A stretch of DNA of 47,619 nt from Elusimicrobiota bacterium (GTDB lineage Bacteria; Elusimicrobiota; Endomicrobiia; CG1-02-37-114; XYA2-FULL-39-19). This document shows, in pieces, positions 1 to 7,602 of the stretch; position 1 is the first letter of the stretch; each line of letters starts with the position of its first letter. The position numbers and the translations under genes were made by a program. The notes beneath the pieces were generated by a model. That model made no database searches. It was not told the DNA's origin and saw only the letters and a list, made by a program, of their open reading frames with translations. The stretch spans positions 1 to 47,619 of the forward strand of contig JAHIVV010000019.1 of assembly GCA_018816525.1 (NCBI GenBank), given 5' to 3'.

Positions 1-224
1 GCGACAGCTACCCTGTCAAGAGCGACTAAATCAGCCTGCTCCCCGGCTTCCCATGCAGTCAGGGAAGTATAGTCGCCGCCGCTGGATTTTATTGTTTTTG
101 TGCTGAAAGTTACAGCATAAGAAAAATCTACTGCAAAAAATAAAATCAGGAGGATGAATTTAACCCTGGCGGCGAGATAGGACAAGCAATTGTTGTTTGA
201 AAAATTGAAATAATTACGTTCCAT
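1..224 (-). CDS. Secreted surface-type protein, 5' end only
   Basis: The gene runs off the left edge of the window; about 74 codons are visible. The ATG at 224 has a good SD (AAGGAG on the minus strand, about 9 bases upstream) and a strong promoter further up. The product starts with a polar stretch, then a basic residue and a hydrophobic segment (KFILLILFFAVDFSYA, about residues 23-38), which reads as a signal peptide with cleavage near SYA. The mature start contains a GGDYTSLTAWEA-like stretch, of the kind seen in large secreted or outer-surface proteins. The fold and function cannot be told from this fragment. It is divergent from the diguanylate cyclase gene next door. Confidence 0.75.
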   Translation of the reverse strand, partial: MERNYFNFSNNNCLSYLAARVKFILLILFFAVDFSYAVTFSTKTIKSSGGDYTSLTAWEAGEQADLVALDRVAV

Positions 225-299
225 AGAAATGACTCTCCTTTTTTTTGGTCTTCAAAATCTATAAGGCAAACAGGGAAAATTAACCACACATACCTTATG

Positions 300-328
300 T
301 ATATAGCCTGTTTTATTAGATTTGTCAA
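300..328 (-). promoter_or_regulatory. Consensus sigma70-type promoter for the secreted protein
   Basis: On the minus strand a perfect -35 TTGACA (323-328) is followed by a 17-base spacer and a -10 TATATA (300-305). Transcription would start near 293 and give a leader of roughly 70 bases before the ATG at 224. This is one of the closest matches to consensus in the window, so the secreted protein may be abundant. Confidence 0.75.
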
Positions 329-398
329 GAGAAATTTAGAAATGGTGTGCCGGGCTTTATTTTACTTCCTAAAAATGATATATTGTTCTGTGTAAACC

Positions 399-1283
399 AT
401 GTATAAAATTTCCAAAGTACCCTATTTGAACAAAAAATCACTCATAAAACCAAGAAAGAAAGTAGGCATAATCCCAAAAGCCCTAATTACAATTGGCAGC
501 ATCTCCCTCGTTGCAATAATCGGTTTAATCGATTACAAAACCGGCGAAGAAATAAACATCTCTGTATTCTATATTCTACCGATATTTCTGGTTTCCTGGT
601 ATGTCCACCGTTGGGCCAGTATTGCGGTTGCGATCCTGGGAGCGTCCGCGTTTTTTATGGCTGACTATATACTCTACCATCCTTATTCAATGCCTTATAT
701 TCCTTTTTTTAACAGTTCCGGAATCCTGGTTTTCTTTTTAATTACATCATACGCGCTGTCTGCCTTAAGAAAAGCATATTTTTTAGAACATGAATTAGCA
801 AGAACCGACCATCTTACGGATATCGCAAACGGCAGGTATTTTGTGGAAATAATTTCCAAGGAAATAGAACGCATGGAGCGCTACAAACATTCTTTAAGCC
901 TGGCTTACATGGACATAGACAATTTTAAAAACATAAATGACAACTATGGGCATAATATGGGAGACATAGTACTCAGTTCAATCGCGCTGGCCATGAAAGA
1001 ATCAATCCGGCCGGTAGACCTGGTTGCCAGGATGGGCGGCGATGAGTTTGCAATTCTTTTCCCGGAGACAGACCAAAGCGTGGTAAAAAGTATAATGTCC
1101 CGGGTTCAGATTAAAATAAATAAAACAATTTCTGAAAACAGCTGGCCTATATCGTTCAGTATCGGCGTGGTTACATGCTCCAGCACTAAATGCACGGCAG
1201 ATTTGCTTTTTGAAAAGGCTGATGCAGTAATGTATTCAATTAAAAAAACCGGTAAAAATCTGGTAAAATATGAAATGCTGTAA
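399..1283 (+). CDS. Membrane-anchored diguanylate cyclase (GGDEF)
   Basis: The 294-residue protein would make cyclic di-GMP from two GTP. Residues about 25-125 hold four or so hydrophobic segments in the inner membrane. The GGDEF domain covers about 133-290, with the active-site GGDEF at 213-217. An RxxD (RPVD, 204-207) lies exactly five residues before it, which is the product-inhibition I-site, so feedback control is expected. DHLTDIANGRYF and the D-x-D/NFKNINDNYGH block are also typical. No SD is visible before the ATG. A TATATT at 379-384 would give only a very short leader. The same window encodes an HD-GYP protein at 24504, so both synthesis and breakdown of c-di-GMP are represented. 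Confidence 0.9.
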   Translation: MYKISKVPYLNKKSLIKPRKKVGIIPKALITIGSISLVAIIGLIDYKTGEEINISVFYILPIFLVSWYVHRWASIAVAILGASAFFMADYILYHPYSMPYIPFFNSSGILVFFLITSYALSALRKAYFLEHELARTDHLTDIANGRYFVEIISKEIERMERYKHSLSLAYMDIDNFKNINDNYGHNMGDIVLSSIALAMKESIRPVDLVARMGGDEFAILFPETDQSVVKSIMSRVQIKINKTISENSWPISFSIGVVTCSSTKCTADLLFEKADAVMYSIKKTGKNLVKYEML

Positions 1284-1291
1284 AAAATGAA

Positions 1292-1423
1292 ATGACAAAA
1301 AATAGTAAAATTAAACTGCGTAAAAGAGTGAATAACGGTGAAGAAAAATACAAAGCTCTTGTAGAAAAAGCCAGAGATGTTATATATAACCTTCAACTCA
1401 AAGGAAAAAATGACGGAAAATAA
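1292..1423 (+). pseudogene. PAS-domain sensor remnant (43 codons)
   Basis: A short reading frame begins nine bases after the cyclase stop and ends inside the start of the DUF362 gene. Its residues 16-38 (GEEKYKALVEKARDVIYNLQ and the following LKG) read like the opening helix and first strand of a PAS sensor domain. After that the frame stops. The likeliest reading is the 5' stump of a PAS sensor kinase or cyclase gene removed by deletion. A translated 43-residue peptide cannot be excluded, because its frame overlaps the next gene as a coupled gene would. Confidence 0.5.
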
Positions 1424-2531
1424 ATCAGTTGTATATTTTGCTGATGCTCAATTAGAGAAAATGGAACAAGCGAAGTCTCTTCCAGCGAAATTGAAACGCC
1501 TGGTAAGAAAAATGAATTTTGCCGGGAAAATTAAAGGCAAAAAAGTTGGAATAAAAATGCATTTTGGCTGGGGATTGAATTTTACAACAATACACCCGGT
1601 TTTCATTAAAGCTTTGGTAGAAGAAATAATGGCTGAGGGCGCAAAAGAAGTAAAAATTATCGACGATAATGCTAAAAACGGTATTGGAAGAGGCTATTTA
1701 AGGGAAATTGTAGGCTGTCCGGCGGTTTCTACTTTCGGAGAAACCTGGAAATACGGATATTGGGAAAAAATAGGATTCAAATCCATTGATAAGATTTTCT
1801 TTTCGGGCGAAGCCCTGGACAGCGAATTCCTGATAAATCTGTCACATTTAAAGGGGCACGGAGATTGCGGTTTCGGCGGCGCAATAAAAAATATCGGCAT
1901 GGGCATGGTAGATAACCCGTCCAGGAGAAAATTACACCACCTGGAAGGCGCGATAGTTTATGATAAAAATAAGTGTAATTATTGTTTAAAATGCGCCAAG
2001 GTTTGCCAAAGGGATGCAATCGGCCTGCAGAGCGCGGAAAATAAAAAGAAGGGAAAGAAGGAGATAGAAATTTTCACGCATAACTGTACTTACTGCCAGC
2101 ATTGTATCATAGAATGCCCGAGAGGCGCGTTGAAGATGAACAACCGCAACTTTAATAACTTTGCCAAAGGTATGGCGGTTGTGACCAGCAAGTTTTTGAA
2201 AAAGTTAAACCCGGAGAATATGACGTATATAAATTTCCTGACTAATATAACGATTTATTGCGATTGCTGGGGTTTTAGCTCGCCACCCATTGTGCCGGAC
2301 ATCGGGATTTTAGGTTCCAGCAACATTTGTGCCATTGAGACTGCCTCATTGGATATGATAAAAACAGAGAATTTGCTTGAAAAGGGCCTGCCGAAAGACC
2401 AGCGGGAACTTCTCGACAATAAGGGCCATTTATTTGAAAAAATCCACGCAAAAAATCCTTACCTTATGATCAATTACTTGTCTAAATATTCCGGGTTCAC
2501 AACCGGCTATAAATTGGACGAAGTAAATTAA
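1410..2531 (+). CDS. DUF362 family 4Fe-4S protein
   Basis: I place the start at the ATG at 1410, giving 373 residues, because AAGGA lies just upstream (1401-1405). An ATG at 1377 would add 11 residues with no SD. The first half is the DUF362 domain, with the family block HLKGHGDCGFGGAIKNIGMG. Two ferredoxin-type clusters follow (CNYCLKCAKVC and CTYCQHCIIECPRGAL, about residues 188-245), enough for two [4Fe-4S]. Such proteins are common in anaerobes and are presumed cytoplasmic electron carriers or redox enzymes. The substrate is unknown. Nothing in the neighbourhood fixes its partner. Confidence 0.85.
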   Translation: MTENKSVVYFADAQLEKMEQAKSLPAKLKRLVRKMNFAGKIKGKKVGIKMHFGWGLNFTTIHPVFIKALVEEIMAEGAKEVKIIDDNAKNGIGRGYLREIVGCPAVSTFGETWKYGYWEKIGFKSIDKIFFSGEALDSEFLINLSHLKGHGDCGFGGAIKNIGMGMVDNPSRRKLHHLEGAIVYDKNKCNYCLKCAKVCQRDAIGLQSAENKKKGKKEIEIFTHNCTYCQHCIIECPRGALKMNNRNFNNFAKGMAVVTSKFLKKLNPENMTYINFLTNITIYCDCWGFSSPPIVPDIGILGSSNICAIETASLDMIKTENLLEKGLPKDQRELLDNKGHLFEKIHAKNPYLMINYLSKYSGFTTGYKLDEVN

Positions 2532-2547
2532 CCGCCGTAAAAAAAAT

Positions 2548-3954
2548 ATGGGCAAAATTATAAAAAATTCTTCATTTTTAATGGGTTCGGAAGCTATCAG
2601 CAGGGCCGGCGCTTTTGTTATCAACGTCTGGATAACAAGAATCCTGGGAGTTGCAGAGTACGGGAAACTTGCTTTTGCAATTTCCTTCGGAGTTTTATTT
2701 GCTAACCTGATTGACCTTGGTTTTAACGTATATACAATCAGAGAAGTGTCCAAAAATAAGGAACTTGCGGGCAAATACACCAGCAATCTGGGGCTTCTCA
2801 GGCTGATTATTTCAGTGATTGCGTGGTTCCTGATAGTTATAGTTATAAACGCCCTGGGTTATCCTCCGGAAACTAAAATGATAGTGTATCTGATAGGCGC
2901 CTCGACTGTTATAACAATGTTTTCTGATACTTTTACGATAGTTTTCTATGCTTTTGAAAAGATGCAGTATTCAGCAGGTTTGATTATATTTACCCGAGTA
3001 GCCCCGTTAGTTGCAGGTTTGTATGCGTTATTGGCCGGTAAAGGTTTAATAGGGCTTGCTATAGCGTATTTTGCATTTTCAGTTATAAGTATTTTGCTTA
3101 ATTTTGCGGTTCTGAGCATAAATTTCTTTGTACCCAAACTGGAGTTTGACCTGAAATTTTGCTGGTCAGTAATGAAAGAACTTTTTCTTTTTAACCTAGC
3201 GGCTATTTTTGCCATAATTTATTTCAGGGTTGGAGTTGTAATGTTATCAAAAATGCAGGGAGATATGGTTGTCGGCTGGTTCAGCGCCTCATTTAAATTG
3301 ATAGAATCTTTGAGGTTTATACCTATAAGTATTATGGGCGCTTTATTGCCGGGGTTTTCCCGGCTTTTTGTAACTGATCCGAAAAAACTTTTGGAAAACA
3401 GCCACAGGGCTCTTGAAGTTCTGCTGATAATAATCATCCCTGTTTCGATCGGTGTTTTGATTCTTGCAGATAAAATAATTTTGTTTCTATATGGCCTGCA
3501 ATTCAGTAATTCTATACCTGTTTTCCGGATTTTAATAGTGGCGGAAATATTTATGTTTATGAACTACATCCTTACCTATCTTCTGATAGTCTGCGACAAA
3601 CAGAAATATAATGCTTTTATTAATTTCATTTGCTGCGTTGTTTGTATCGTTTTAAATTATCTCTTAATACCCAAATTCAGCTATATTGCGGTAAGCGCGG
3701 TCCATTTGACTGTCGAACTAGTGGTTTTTGCGCTGTGTATGTACTTTTTGGCGGGAAGCCTGGGGAAAATAAATATTTTTAAAATAAGCCGTAAGCCAGT
3801 ACTGGCCGCTTTGGCGATGGGAGCTTTGGTTTTTCTTATTAGAAACCAGAGTTTACTTATTTCTATCCCTGCCGCTGTTTCGATATATTTTATTTTTTTA
3901 GTTTTACTCGGCAGTTTTGATTTTAAAAGTAAATTCCCCTGGATTCAGTCCTGA
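2548..3954 (+). CDS. Polysaccharide-type flippase (MOP superfamily)
   Basis: The protein has 468 residues with about 12-14 hydrophobic segments spread over its length. It opens with the family's N-terminal pattern: a helix with GSEAISRAGAFVINVWITR, then LGVAEYGKLAFA. This is the Wzx/RfbX branch, which moves lipid-linked oligosaccharides across the inner membrane. It starts 16 bases after the DUF362 stop without a clear SD. No glycosyltransferase lies next to it, so the cargo is unknown. Its 3' end overlaps a radical-SAM gene remnant on the other strand. Confidence 0.85.
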   Translation: MGKIIKNSSFLMGSEAISRAGAFVINVWITRILGVAEYGKLAFAISFGVLFANLIDLGFNVYTIREVSKNKELAGKYTSNLGLLRLIISVIAWFLIVIVINALGYPPETKMIVYLIGASTVITMFSDTFTIVFYAFEKMQYSAGLIIFTRVAPLVAGLYALLAGKGLIGLAIAYFAFSVISILLNFAVLSINFFVPKLEFDLKFCWSVMKELFLFNLAAIFAIIYFRVGVVMLSKMQGDMVVGWFSASFKLIESLRFIPISIMGALLPGFSRLFVTDPKKLLENSHRALEVLLIIIIPVSIGVLILADKIILFLYGLQFSNSIPVFRILIVAEIFMFMNYILTYLLIVCDKQKYNAFINFICCVVCIVLNYLLIPKFSYIAVSAVHLTVELVVFALCMYFLAGSLGKINIFKISRKPVLAALAMGALVFLIRNQSLLISIPAAVSIYFIFLVLLGSFDFKSKFPWIQS

Positions 3955-4080
3955 TCCCATTTTTTTCATACTCAGAATCTTTCTTGTCCTCCATCGCCTC
4001 CTCCGGCAAACCAAAAATAAAATCCACGTTTGCTTTAATGCCTGCGCTTAAGGTTAACTCAACCGCATCATAAATATTTT
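3923..4080 (-). pseudogene. Radical SAM gene fragment next to tRNA-Lys
   Basis: Read on the minus strand from about 4080 to a stop at 3923-3925, an open frame without a start contains AVELTLSAGIKANVDFIFGL followed by PEE. This is the conserved internal block of (often B12-binding) radical SAM enzymes (…AG.K.NVDFIFGLPGE). The N-terminal part with the CxxxCxxC motif is absent. The frame begins only where the tRNA gene ends, and its last 32 bases overlap the flippase. I read it as the stump of a gene cut at the tRNA. Confidence 0.6.
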
Positions 4081-4081
4081 T

Positions 4082-4153
4082 TGGGTCGCACAGGAGTTGA
4101 ACCTGTAACCGACGGATTAAGAGTCCGTTGCTCTACCATTGAGCCAGCGACCC
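4082..4153 (-). tRNA. tRNA-Lys (anticodon CTT)
   Basis: The minus strand folds as a full cloverleaf of 72 bases: a 7-bp acceptor stem (GGGTCGC with GCGACCC), D stem GCTC/GAGC, anticodon stem ACGGA/TCCGT with loop CTCTTAA, and T stem ACAGG/CCTGT around TTCAACT. The discriminator base is A. CCA is not encoded. Anticodon CTT reads the lysine codon AAG. Confidence 0.96.
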
Positions 4154-4182
4154 AAGAAATCTTCAAAACCTAACGATGGGTT

Positions 4183-4212
4183 ATTATACAATATTTTAAA
4201 ATGCTTTTGCAA
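4183..4212 (-). promoter_or_regulatory. Promoter of tRNA-Lys
   Basis: On the minus strand TTGCAA (4207-4212), an 18-base spacer and TATAAT (4183-4188) would start transcription about 23 bases before the tRNA 5' end. TTGCAA is its own reverse complement, so the same six bases also serve as -35 for the divergent gene at 4242. Confidence 0.7.
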
Positions 4213-4235
4213 TTTCGGTCAAAAATAGTTAAAAT
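4207..4235 (+). promoter_or_regulatory. Promoter of the HtrA-like gene pair, apparently leaderless
   Basis: TTGCAA (4207-4212), a 17-base spacer and TAAAAT (4230-4235) are followed by only six bases before the ATG at 4242. The expected start point is therefore at or next to the A of the ATG. No SD is possible, which points to a leaderless mRNA. Confidence 0.6.
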
Positions 4236-4241
4236 TATGTC

Positions 4242-5621
4242 ATGTTTAAAAAGCATTTATTGGCTTTGTTTGTAACCTTATCCGTATTGCCAAGTACTAT
4301 TAAAGCTTCTGATGAACAAAAAATTACGGTTTTATTTGAAACTATTAAGCCGTATATAGTTTCAATAGAAGCGGATGTAAGCGCTAATATCGCGGATAAG
4401 CCTGCCAGGGATTCCTTTAAAAAAACAGGCCTTATTATCAATAGCGGCGGTTATGTGCTCACTTCTTACTTATCCTCAGAAATAACAACGAATATAAGGG
4501 TTTATGTCGGCCTGGAGGAATACCCGGCGAAATTGGTTGGTAGTGATAAAGTTGCGCGAATAACCTTGCTAAAAATAGATAGCAAGCTTGTACCGCCTAA
4601 AGTTACAACAGATATCAGGTTTGCGAAAGTTCCCTTGAAAACCGGCCAGTCAATAATTACTATCGGTTCACTGGGCAAGGATTACCAGTTTGAAAAAGCA
4701 ATAAATACAGGGATGGTTGCCGCTATCCTGCCGTTTGGTTTATCAAATCAGATAATGAGCGTGCCTAATATAAATATTGACGGTGCAGTGCTTTTGAATA
4801 TGTCAGGCGAAATAGCCGGTATTGTTGCTCCTGCTTATTGGTTTAACCTTTCCTTGACTGACATTAAAAAAGATAAATTGAGAGATGAACTGGATATGAT
4901 GCGCGCCGAAAAACAATGCCTGGAAATTGAGTCTTTAACTGAAATTATAGGCCGAATAATTAAAAAACAGGGTGACTCTGAAATTTCATGGGCCGGAATT
5001 GAGTTTGATAATCTTTCAAAAACCCAATCGGAGGGCCTGGGTATTCCTTTCAAGGGTATCCTTATTACCAAAACTTATAAGGACAGTCCGGCCCTAAAAG
5101 GCGGGTTACTGCCCAAAGATGTAATCATAGAAATAAATGGAAGGACTATCCCTGCCGAAGCCAAGGGCGCAAGGCTGTTCTCGGATCTTATAAGGTCGAA
5201 CATGCCCGGCGGTAAGATGAATTTTAGGGTAATCAGAAATAAAGAAGAAAAAACTTTTCAGGTTGAACCTGTGAAATATCCTGAATTAAAACAGCCCAGA
5301 AGTTCCTGGCTGGGCATAACCGTTGAAGAAGTCAATGACGCGCTTTATAATTCCCTGAACCTTTTCACAGATAAAGGGTTATTGATAGTCGACGTAGAAC
5401 AGGGTACGCCGGCTTCTTATGCAAAACTCGAAAGGTCAGATGTAATTACGCATATACAGTTAGCCGAAGTATCCGCTGTCAGTTCCTGGCAGAATATTCT
5501 CGGTAAACTTAAAGATAAAAACACAAAGTACATCATTGTGCAGGTATACCGCGGCAATAAGACAATGACAAGGATAATAAAACCTGAGTTAGGCGCGAAG
5601 AGGCAGGATGATAGCAAATGA
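4242..5621 (+). CDS. Catalytically dead HtrA/DegP-like protein with two PDZ domains
   Basis: The 459-residue protein has a signal peptide (about 1-22), a trypsin-like fold and two PDZ-like regions (about 250-345 and 360-450). It aligns block by block with the active HtrA encoded next. The GYILTNAHVV block has become GYVLTSYLSS (His to Leu77). The DVAVLKI block has become ARITLLKI (Asp to Arg106). The GNSGGP loop has become NIDGAV (Ser to Asp180). All three catalytic residues are therefore lost while the fold-defining residues remain, and the frame is intact over its length. It is probably a periplasmic regulatory or scaffold subunit. It overlaps the active gene by ATGA, so the two are likely made together. 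Confidence 0.85.
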   Translation: MFKKHLLALFVTLSVLPSTIKASDEQKITVLFETIKPYIVSIEADVSANIADKPARDSFKKTGLIINSGGYVLTSYLSSEITTNIRVYVGLEEYPAKLVGSDKVARITLLKIDSKLVPPKVTTDIRFAKVPLKTGQSIITIGSLGKDYQFEKAINTGMVAAILPFGLSNQIMSVPNINIDGAVLLNMSGEIAGIVAPAYWFNLSLTDIKKDKLRDELDMMRAEKQCLEIESLTEIIGRIIKKQGDSEISWAGIEFDNLSKTQSEGLGIPFKGILITKTYKDSPALKGGLLPKDVIIEINGRTIPAEAKGARLFSDLIRSNMPGGKMNFRVIRNKEEKTFQVEPVKYPELKQPRSSWLGITVEEVNDALYNSLNLFTDKGLLIVDVEQGTPASYAKLERSDVITHIQLAEVSAVSSWQNILGKLKDKNTKYIIVQVYRGNKTMTRIIKPELGAKRQDDSK

Positions 5622-7492
5622 ATAAAGTAATAAATTCAATAATATTAATTATATTGTTTTACAGTGCGGCTATTGCTGACGAAATTGTAACATTTTCAAA
5701 AAAACTTATGCCCGGCGTAGTAACCGTTTATACGGAAACAGGCATAGGAAGCGGATTTATTATTGATAAAGACGGTTACATTTTAACCAATGCCCACGTA
5801 GTATCAAAACTTTGGGATGATAGGGAAGATATTGACGACCCGTTTACTGCAGTCAAGGAAAGAGTAGCAGTTTTGGTTGAGAATAATTATCAGTATCCCG
5901 CACAGGTGATAGGTTATGACGCGCGGGTTGACGTAGCGGTGTTAAAGATTATCCCGGATAGGAAACTGACAGTATTAAAACTGGGCGATTCGGATAAAAT
6001 CAAGCTTGGGGAGAAAATAGTTGTACTGGGTTCTCCGTTCGGGCTTGAAGAAACAGCTACAGCGGGCGTTATCAGCCATGTAGGCAGGCCGTTTTCAGCA
6101 GGCCCCGGGTGGGAATTTCCGGTAAATGTTATACAAACTGACGCCGCAATCAACCCGGGAAACAGCGGCGGCCCCATGATAAATATGAAAGGGGAAGTAA
6201 TAGGAATCAATTACGCTTCAACATCCAAGAATATTTCCGAAGGTATCGGGTTTGCCATACCTATAAATATTGCAAAGTACATCAATAACAGGATTAATAC
6301 TGAAAAAGCCGTAAAATACAGTTACCTGGGGATGGATTTTTACCCTATTACAAATGAGTTTTCACAGGCGTTTAATATTAAGAAAGGCCTTCTGGTTGAA
6401 ACAGTCTATAAAAAGGCACCGGCTGAAAAAGCCGGTATTAAAACAGGCGATGTAATTATTTCTATGAATAACAAGGAAGTATCGGCAACGGAAGAGAGGC
6501 AGGCCAATGATTATCAGTGGGAGATTGCAACCTTTCCGATAAACGAAAAAGTAACCTTGGAATTGCTGACCCAGACAACAAGTTTGCTGAGTTTTAATAA
6601 AACTTCCATTACCCTTCAAACTGTTGAAAGCCCTCTTACGGAAATTGAATTAAAGCAAAATGTATATGAAGATTTTGGTTTCGCTTTTAAGGACATTACA
6701 GTGCCGATTTATCTTAAATACAGCCTGCCAGTTTACGACGGAATCTGGGTTTCAAAAATAATGGGCCCCCTGGCAATAGAATCTGAACTTCAGGCAGGCG
6801 ATGTCATTAACAAGGTTGATGAAAAGCCGGTAAAAACCTCGGCAGATTTTAAGGAAAATATTCTGGCAGCTTTGAAAAATAAAGAAAAATATATTTCTTT
6901 GGAAGTTCTCCGGGGTAAAAGCACGGTTCCTCTGTTTTTTTCTATGAGATATACTTTAACAGGCAAAAAAGTAATTGCGATAGTTCTTTCTGATACATTG
7001 CCAAACGAGTTGTATGAAACTGTAAAGATGGCATCCCTGTTTTATGGTGTAAGCGTATCCTACTGCGGGATGAACGGTAAAACTATAGATTTAATTGAAA
7101 ATGATAAAGAAAAAGGCAAGCTGGAGGCCAATGTTTCAGTAGATGATTTGACCGATGATTCTTACGATGCTGTTATAGTTTTGGGTGATAAATTATCAGA
7201 AAAATATGCTTCTAACAAGAATAAAATCACAGCTGTTATAAGCTCTGCTATGGGCAAGGATAAAGTGGTAGCTGTTGAAGGCAGCGGTATGATTGCTTTA
7301 GCAGGTACAGAGATGAAACTTGGCGACAAAAGAATAACTTTTGCTCAAAAGTATGTATCAGAATTGCAGAAATATAAGATTAACCCTACCGGGACAGAAC
7401 TGGAAATAGACGAAAAACTTATAACTGCAACCGGCAGCAAAGAAAGCTACAAACCATTCACCTACCAGATAATAAAACTTCTAAAGAATTAG
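5618..7492 (+). CDS. HtrA/DegP serine protease with C-terminal DJ-1-like domain
   Basis: This is a periplasmic serine protease of 624 residues, longer than the usual 350-500. A signal peptide covers about 1-20. The triad is intact: His60 (TNAH), Asp105 (DVAVLK) and Ser183 (GNSGGP). PDZ domains lie at about 235-320 and 345-440. Residues about 451-623 look like a DJ-1/PfpI fold: a strand KVIAIVLSDT, an acidic SYDAVIVLGD strand, KDKVVAVEGSGMIALAG in place of the nucleophile elbow, and LITATGS near the end. The elbow cysteine is replaced by Glu554, so the domain probably binds rather than catalyses. It overlaps the dead paralogue upstream, and the two may form mixed oligomers. Confidence 0.85.
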   Translation: MNKVINSIILIILFYSAAIADEIVTFSKKLMPGVVTVYTETGIGSGFIIDKDGYILTNAHVVSKLWDDREDIDDPFTAVKERVAVLVENNYQYPAQVIGYDARVDVAVLKIIPDRKLTVLKLGDSDKIKLGEKIVVLGSPFGLEETATAGVISHVGRPFSAGPGWEFPVNVIQTDAAINPGNSGGPMINMKGEVIGINYASTSKNISEGIGFAIPINIAKYINNRINTEKAVKYSYLGMDFYPITNEFSQAFNIKKGLLVETVYKKAPAEKAGIKTGDVIISMNNKEVSATEERQANDYQWEIATFPINEKVTLELLTQTTSLLSFNKTSITLQTVESPLTEIELKQNVYEDFGFAFKDITVPIYLKYSLPVYDGIWVSKIMGPLAIESELQAGDVINKVDEKPVKTSADFKENILAALKNKEKYISLEVLRGKSTVPLFFSMRYTLTGKKVIAIVLSDTLPNELYETVKMASLFYGVSVSYCGMNGKTIDLIENDKEKGKLEANVSVDDLTDDSYDAVIVLGDKLSEKYASNKNKITAVISSAMGKDKVVAVEGSGMIALAGTEMKLGDKRITFAQKYVSELQKYKINPTGTELEIDEKLITATGSKESYKPFTYQIIKLLKN

Positions 7493-7554
7493 ATCAAATG
7501 AAGTCATTGGTATATTTATAATAAAAACTTTATAAAAAATCAAATTACACGTCC

Positions 7555-7576
7555 AGCGGACAAGATGTCGCTTTTT
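7555..7576 (+). terminator. Possible intrinsic terminator after the HtrA pair
   Basis: AGCG-G-ACA (7555-7562) can pair with TGTCGCT (7566-7572) around an AGA loop, with one bulged G, followed by a T run (7572-7576). The stem is short, so this is a modest candidate. It overlaps the likely -35 region of mnmG. Confidence 0.4.
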
Positions 7577-7590
7577 GGGCAAAAATCTTA

Positions 7591-7596
7591 TATAAT
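7591..7596 (+). promoter_or_regulatory. -10 box of mnmG, apparently leaderless
   Basis: A perfect TATAAT lies six bases before the ATG at 7603. The -35 is poor (TCGCTT at 7568-7573 with 17-base spacing). No SD is present between the box and the start codon, so a leaderless transcript is likely. Confidence 0.5.
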
Positions 7597-7602
7597 TTTC
7601 GT

